Source of the DNA: QHXQ01 sp963788965
Lineage (GTDB): Bacteria; Acidobacteriota; Blastocatellia; Pyrinomonadales; Pyrinomonadaceae
Assembly (NCBI GenBank): GCA_963788965.1
Contig: CAWBIK010000007.1
Coordinates: 4,233-68,232, forward strand
Length of the DNA stretch: 64,000 nt
Reading direction: 5' to 3'
Below, piece after piece: positions 59,380-64,000 of this stretch (positions are counted from its first letter, which is position 1; each line of letters begins with the position of its first letter). Below the pieces are notes generated by a model. That model saw only the letters and a list, made by a program, of their open reading frames with translations, did no database searches and was not told the origin of the DNA. The translations under genes were made by a program, and so were the position numbers.

Positions 59380-59785
59380 ATGAAGTTACCCGCAAGTTTA
59401 TGGCGTGCGCTGGCGCTGATCGTCACGCTGGGTCGCCGCGCCAAGTTTTGCCCAGACGCCCGTGGTCGCGGTCACGCAGAGAAGTCCTGCGCCGCCCGCC
59501 GCACCCGCCGCACCGCTGAAGCAGAGTCCGAGTGCCACGCCTGTCGCCTTCGATACGCTGCTCGCGAGCCACTCCCTATGCGATCTATGGTGAGGTGCGC
59601 GGGGTGGGGCGTTATGTCAACTCGAAAGAGATTACCGATTCGATCGCGCCGTTGGGGCCGCCCGCGAGTGGTGCGCCGCCGGAGTTGCTCGACCTGTTCA
59701 GTTTCCTGCGCGCACACGCCGAGGCGTTGACCACGGCGCGCGTCATGGTCGCGGGCATGCCCGTGCGCCCGAAGTTACCGGATCG
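59380..59785 (+). CDS. Exported hypothetical protein, cut off at the suspected join
   Basis: Signal peptide (KLPASLWRALALIVTL, then AAPSFAQ after a frame change near 59,430) followed by a Pro/Ala-rich stretch and FDTLLAS. After another frame change, YAIYGEVRGVGRYVNSKEIT, PPELLDLFSFLRAHAEALTT and ARVMVAGMPVRPKLP. The product ends abruptly where the foreign segment starts. A TATAAT-like CATAAT box at about 59,300 could be its promoter. Function unknown. Confidence 0.6.
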
Positions 59786-59880
59786 CGCCGAACGTCACAT
59801 CCGGATCGCCCGGCCATGCCCGCACCGGCCCTGCCAGCGCGGCGAGGACGAGAAGGATGTATCTTATAAGAGAGGGGACG
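59785..59880 (-). pseudogene. 5' end of a delta-60-repeat protein gene (truncated)
   Basis: On the minus strand PSLIRYILLVLAALAGPVRA and WPGDPDVTFG match the N-terminus of the protein starting at 62523 (signal peptide plus first repeat). The coding part ends at the suspected join. The flanking DNA up to about 59,940 is also similar to that before 62523. Confidence 0.65.
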
Positions 59881-59939
59881 CACTCGTCAGGACATCAGCC
59901 GGAGACCGCACGGAGCGATCGCGCCGCATCCTGCCAAAA

Positions 59940-60110
59940 ATCGCGGTCGGACGTCAATGGCGTGGGTGAAGGGGCTGGCTGGCCTACTCCTCACGGTCCT
60001 CCCAACGCGGGAGGCCCGAGCGTCCCCGCGAGGCCTCGCCTCCGTCCAGCCTCCTCACAGGAGGACCGTAGCAGGCGAGGTCGCAGTCCGCGCCCCCCCT
60101 CACCTTTTGC
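59940..60110. other. Non-coding stretch with inverted repeat
   Basis: GGTCCTCC near 59,995 and GGAGGACC near 60,060 are complementary, enclosing a GC-rich stretch. This may terminate the delta-60 gene. No ORF is convincing. Confidence 0.35.
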
Positions 60111-62523
60111 TCACGCGCAGCCTGACAAAAAACCGCGGGGTGTCAGGGATGGGGATGGATAACCTAACTGTAGTCGCGTGCCGTCGCCGCTAAGGATGAC
60201 CTGAGTGATTTCCTCCAGACCCCAGCCTTCGTTCGGAGCAATGCTCGATTCCACCGAATAGGTGAGGAATTCGGTCGCGTCGGAGGGGCGGTTGAAGGTG
60301 TATTCGAGGTTGTCGCCGTTTTTCACCAGTTCCGCAGGTGTGAACCGCCGGGCGCGTTGGGATTTGTCAGGAAGGCATACTCCAGCAGATTGGGGACTGC
60401 CGTCGCCGTCCGGGTCGCTGAGGTCGGCGGCGGGGCCTTCATTGAAGATCGTGCCGAAATGGGTCAGGCGCCATGCGTCGGGGCCCTGCGGAAGCGTGCC
60501 GCTCAGGTGCATGAAAAAGGGAGGGTTGAACGTGTCCGTGCTGGCGATGCGCAGCATGGCGGTGCGCTCGCCCGGGCCGGACGCGGCGAACGTGACGGGC
60601 AGCGTGGTGGATCCGCCGGGCGGCAGCAGGTCCGTCTCCGGAGTGCCCGCGGTGAAATCGTTAGGGTTGCCTTCCACTCCGAGCGAAACTCCCTGCAGCA
60701 TGCAGGTCGATGGTGCCCGTGTTTTTCAGAGTGAAAGTGCGCGTGACGGGAAACTGCGGGGGTCCTGCATGCCGAGGTACACCGTCGCGCCGGAATCGAC
60801 GGGCGCCGTCCCGTCAAGGACCGTCAGCGTGGCCACGGGGTCCAGCGTTTTGGCGCGCAGCGCGAGCACCACGCTGTCCGGCGGAGGACCTCCGGAAGTG
60901 ATGGAAAGCCACGCGTTGGAATTGAAGTTAGGCTCCGTCGAAGGAGAGTACCGGACGGTGAGCGGGATCGAAGCGTGGCCATCGATCACCGCCGGCAGCG
61001 CGTCGAGCTGAAGTTCGCGCCGCACTCCTGGCCGGCGAACACCGCGCTGAGCCCGGTGCAGGCGCCGCGCCTTTGTTCCGCAGTGTCAGCGTTCGTCTCC
61101 AGCGGCGGCGGTGCCCCTCACCGCCTCTCCCAGATCCAGCCGGCTCGCGGCCGTGACGGGCGTGCCGTCCGGCAATTCCAGCGCGAGCCCCTGCGCCGGC
61201 TCGCCACCCTGAGTGCGTGTACAGGGAATGCGGGCGATACTGGACGGGAATGGCTCGGTCACGCAGCCGGTCAGGATCTTTCCATCCGGCAGCAAAGCGA
61301 TGCCCCGGGACCGCCATACTGGTCGCTGACGGCCATGCCTCCGACGCCAAAGCCGGAATCCAGTGTCCCGTCCGTGAGATAACGGGCGATCATCCCACGG
61401 TAGTCCCCCAACCGTAGCGTTGCGGTCATGCCGGCCACCACCAGTTTGCCATCCGGCTGCAAGGCGAGCGATCTGACAAGGCGCAGGGTCTCACCCGCGC
61501 GTCGCGCGGGAAAATCTGTCAGGACCCGGCCGTGCCGTTGAAGGAAAGGTCCGGACTTCCGTCGGGGAGGTATCGCTGAAGCAGGATCGAAGCATCAGAA
61601 TAGCCGGCCGGCCAGGCTTCGCCCGCCAGCAGAATCTTTCCGTCGCTTTGCACCGCCATCTCTCTGAACTGCTGCTTCAGCCCGGGCAGGGCACTGGAGA
61701 ACAGTTCGCCACCCGCACCGAAGGACACATCCAGCAATCCGTCAGGCTCGCAGCGGCGCAGGTGAAACCGGCCCGGCGTCAATGTGCGTCTCCTCGTGCC
61801 GCCGAGCAGAATTTTTCCATCCGCCTGCACCGCCATGCGCTGGGCCATAGGACCGGAGAGTTCCACCCGCCCTCCAGTGCCAAAGCCCGGATCAGGATTT
61901 CCGTCCGGGAGAAAACCGAAAGAGCACAGGGTTGAGGAACTCCCTGGGCGAAATGAAACGCCGTGCCCGGCCCAGCACGAGAATCCTTCCGTCGTCGAGC
62001 AGTTCGAGGTCCAGGGCGATCGTCGACGCACGGCAATGAATGCCATCACCCTTCCCCCGCTCCCAAATGACGGATCGAGCGTGCCGTCCGGCAGGTGACG
62101 CATGATCGCAATGTCCTGCGGCGACCGACACTGGCGGCACCATGGCCCGCTACGAGGATTTTCCCGTCCGGCTGCACCACCAGTGCCGCGACTCCGACAG
62201 GGGCCATTGAAGTACACCTTGCGACTTCACCCTGCCGCCATCGCCGAAGTCGCTGTCCCGCTCTCCATTCTCAAGGAAGCGGGTCAGCAGAAACGCCGCG
62301 TCGGACTCGCCCGCGGTCACAATCTTCCCGTCGCCCAGCACCGCAATCCCCACCGGATCCACGGCCAGTCCCCATTCGACCGCAGCATCGCCACCCCCGG
62401 AGGCTCGCCGCGGCTTGCATCACCGAACGTGACATCCGGATCGCCCGGCCATGCCTGCACCGGCACCGACAAAGCCGCGAGGAGGAGGACCAGGTATATT
62501 ATAAGTGAGGGGACACACTTCAT
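60111..62523 (-). CDS. Delta-60-repeat secreted protein, many frame changes
   Basis: Starts at the ATG 62523 (KCVPSLIIYLVLLLAALSVP signal peptide, then AWPGDPDVTFG). Many copies of the delta-60 repeat follow in changing frames: HLPDGTLDPSFGSGGRVMAF, FLPDGNPDPGFGTGGRVELS, VQADGKILLGG, VQSDGKILLAGE, YLPDGSPDLSFNG, MQPDGKLVVAGM and YLTDGTLDSGFGVGGMAVSD. The 3' part is Ig/ASPM-type beta domains (LPAVIDGHASIPLTVRYSPS, TDLLPPGGSTTLPVTFAASG) and a C-terminal region. Likely a beta-propeller-like exported protein. At least five frame changes. Gene family typical of Verrucomicrobiota and relatives rather than Acidobacteriota. Confidence 0.72.
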
Positions 62524-62590
62524 GTTAGGACATCGGTCGGCGACCGCCGGAGCGATCATCGCCGCATCCTGCCAAAAATCCCCGCCAGCG

Positions 62591-63476
62591 TCAACCCTGG
62601 CGATGTTCCTCCTCCTCGCCTCCGTTGGCGGCGGTGCTTTGGCGGCGGCTTTTCTCACGCCCTCGTAGAACCATGAGCCGGAGCCGAAGAACAAGAGGAT
62701 CAAGAGAGCGACGGGCACCAGCGCATTCCATTCGAACAGCGGCGCGCCGAGTATCAGAAGCATCATCATGGTAAACACCGACACCTCCATGTCCTCCAGC
62801 GCGGGCAGCAGCACGGGAGCACCCGGTGAGACAGAACTCAGACGCGGCGCGGCGGCACCCGCCATCCACACGGCGAGGAGGCACGCCAGCGCATGCCACC
62901 ATGGATCTTCCAGCGGTGCGGACGGTCCATGGGCAATTGCGCGCGGAGCCATGCCGTGTGCAGCGCCCACAGGGCGAACCCTGACAAAACGACACCCGCA
63001 AAGAAAAAAGTGCGCCGCACGTCCTGTTGCGCCGCACCGCGCAGGCGGAAACGAAAAGCGGCACAAAACGACGCCGCCGCCGCGTACGAGAGCGCCCATG
63101 CGCCGAGCGCGGCACTTTCCAGATGCGTGATCCACGGCAGCGCATTGTCCGGCAGTTTTGTCAGGTCCCTCCATGTGGTGAACCGCTGAAACGCATACCA
63201 CAGCACCGCCACCATGACCATGCCGCACGCCACGTGCACCAGGCAGCGGCGACCGGTCTCGGCATCGCGATGCTCTTTCCGGGCCGTCGCCGGCAGCGGA
63301 TCGATGAGGCGCGCGCGACTCCTCCACGGATACACCAGCGCCGCCGACAGCAGCCATGCCGCCGCCGTCGGCGCCGCGCGGGAGAATTGCGGAGATCCGG
63401 AGAAAGACTTCGCCGCCTCCACCAGCCGGCAGAGGCCCGCCGTCAGAAACACGCCGCTCACGAACACGAGGCCCAT
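62591..63476 (-). CDS. Polytopic membrane protein, frame change near 62,890
   Basis: About six membrane segments in two frames: GLVFVSGVFLTAGLCRLVEA, AAAWLLSAALVYPWRSR, LVHVACGMVMVAVLWYAFQR, ALGAWALSYAAAASFCAAFR, FFFAGVVLSGFALWALHTAW; then after the frame change LACLLAVWMAGAAAPRLS, VFTMMMLLILGAPLFEW and LVPVALLILLFFGSG. No known family. The start and end are uncertain; it lies upstream of the delta-60 gene on the same strand. Confidence 0.5.
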
Positions 63477-63855
63477 CGCAATACCATCAACACCGCGCCT
63501 CCCCCCGTGCGGCCAGGGGACGTGTCATCAGGCGGGGGAATTTCTTCCATTTTTGGGAAGCATTCTATCAACTCCGTCCGCGGGTTCCATTAAGAATGAC
63601 GCTAACCGGAGCGGGCGGCTTGGGCGATAACCGCTTCCCCCTGCTGGCGGCGGAGCATGGTCTGAACGATCTCCTGTGCGGGGCTGCGGCGGGATGAAGG
63701 CCGTCGTTGGTGCGGGTGGGGGTGGAGTTTGAGGGCTCAGCTCCGCGCGATTACCACGGCGTTCGATATCGCGCTCTGAAACCCGGCGGAGTCTGCGAAG
63801 GACAGACAGGCCAAGAACTTCTGTCCCCACCCGCAACTTGTGCTACCATCGCGGC
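63477..63855. other. Intergenic region without a recognised gene
   Basis: About 380 bp between the membrane protein and a small ORF. A minus-strand frame (63528-63836) is Pro/Arg-rich and looks accidental. Nothing else identified. Confidence 0.35.
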
Positions 63856-63979
63856 ATGACGGCTACATTTGAGCAAATCCGGGAAGCGGCGCTGCACCTG
63901 CCAAAGGGAGAGCAGGCACGACTGCTGCGGCGGTGGCCCTGGAGATCACCGATGCCTTTCCGGGAATAGCAAGACCAAC
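63856..63979 (+). CDS. Small antitoxin-like ORF, probable frame change
   Basis: MTATFEQIREAALHLPKGEQ and ARLLRR resemble the N-terminus of short addiction-module proteins that start with a helix of this type. A one-base shift gives VALEITDAFPGIARPT and a later stop. No partner toxin lies in the window, which ends 20 bp further on. Confidence 0.4.
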
Positions 63980-64000
63980 CTAACGAAGCCAGAAAGGCAG

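Noticed and set aside
63528..63836. Minus-strand 102-residue ORF
   Set aside because: Pro/Arg-rich composition, no ribosome site and no recognisable domain.

Overview
The window looks like part of an Acidobacteriota genome, probably class Blastocatellia. This rests on the order of its cell-division cluster, an MglA/MglB pair, Rex, a small microcompartment locus, and a GC-rich sequence with many intergenic heptamer-repeat hairpins. The last ~4.2 kb (from about 59,785) looks like DNA of another bacterium, possibly a verrucomicrobium. The assignment is inference from gene content; no ribosomal RNA is present.

Positions 1-17,400 (minus strand): a division and cell-wall (dcw) cluster, transcribed leftward from a promoter at about 17,400 that carries phased MraZ boxes: mraZ, rsmH, ftsL, ftsI, (a ~345 bp gap where murE normally sits), murF, mraY, murD, ftsW, murG, murC, murB, ftsQ, ftsA and ftsZ (cut by the window edge). 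Several intergenic gaps carry heptamer hairpins, and a 21-bp-period array lies between murB and ftsQ.

Positions 17,600-21,300 (plus): a ZIP metal transporter, a TPM-domain protein, a nucleotidyltransferase-like protein, LemA, a strong terminator and a second 21-bp-period array. Positions 21,300-25,200 (minus): rex, a TonB-like protein, a class II aldolase with a probable encapsulation tail, one BMC-H shell protein, three EutN/CcmL vertex proteins and an orphan Cys-rich protein, i.e. a compact sugar-phosphate microcompartment locus. Positions 25,300-30,000 (plus): ruvA, ruvB, a YihY-type membrane protein, queA and a GNAT acetyltransferase. Positions 30,000-32,600 (minus): mglB, mglA and a zinc-ribbon/ankyrin membrane protein. 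Positions 33,000-38,500 (plus): a TPR protein, then yvcK(glmR)-glmU-glmS, a UDP-GlcNAc synthesis and control module.

Positions 38,600-59,785 are accessory DNA: a Gly-zipper envelope protein, a broken XRE regulator, a DUF4062-NACHT STAND ATPase with almost identical 102-bp C-terminal repeats, a third ~21-bp array, a secreted alpha/beta hydrolase, a HicAB pair, a membrane Ser/Thr kinase, two secreted carboxypeptidase-regulatory-domain proteins, a Ca2+/H+ antiporter, an isochorismatase-fold hydrolase and pcrA. Many genes, including essential ones (ftsI, ruvA, glmS, pcrA), carry single-base frame changes. These are most simply sequencing indels, so I describe such genes as probably intact.

Positions 59,785-64,000: two delta-60-repeat secreted proteins (one only as a 5' end), a membrane protein and a small antitoxin-like ORF. 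The abrupt join at ~59,785 inside two unrelated genes suggests a chimaeric contig.
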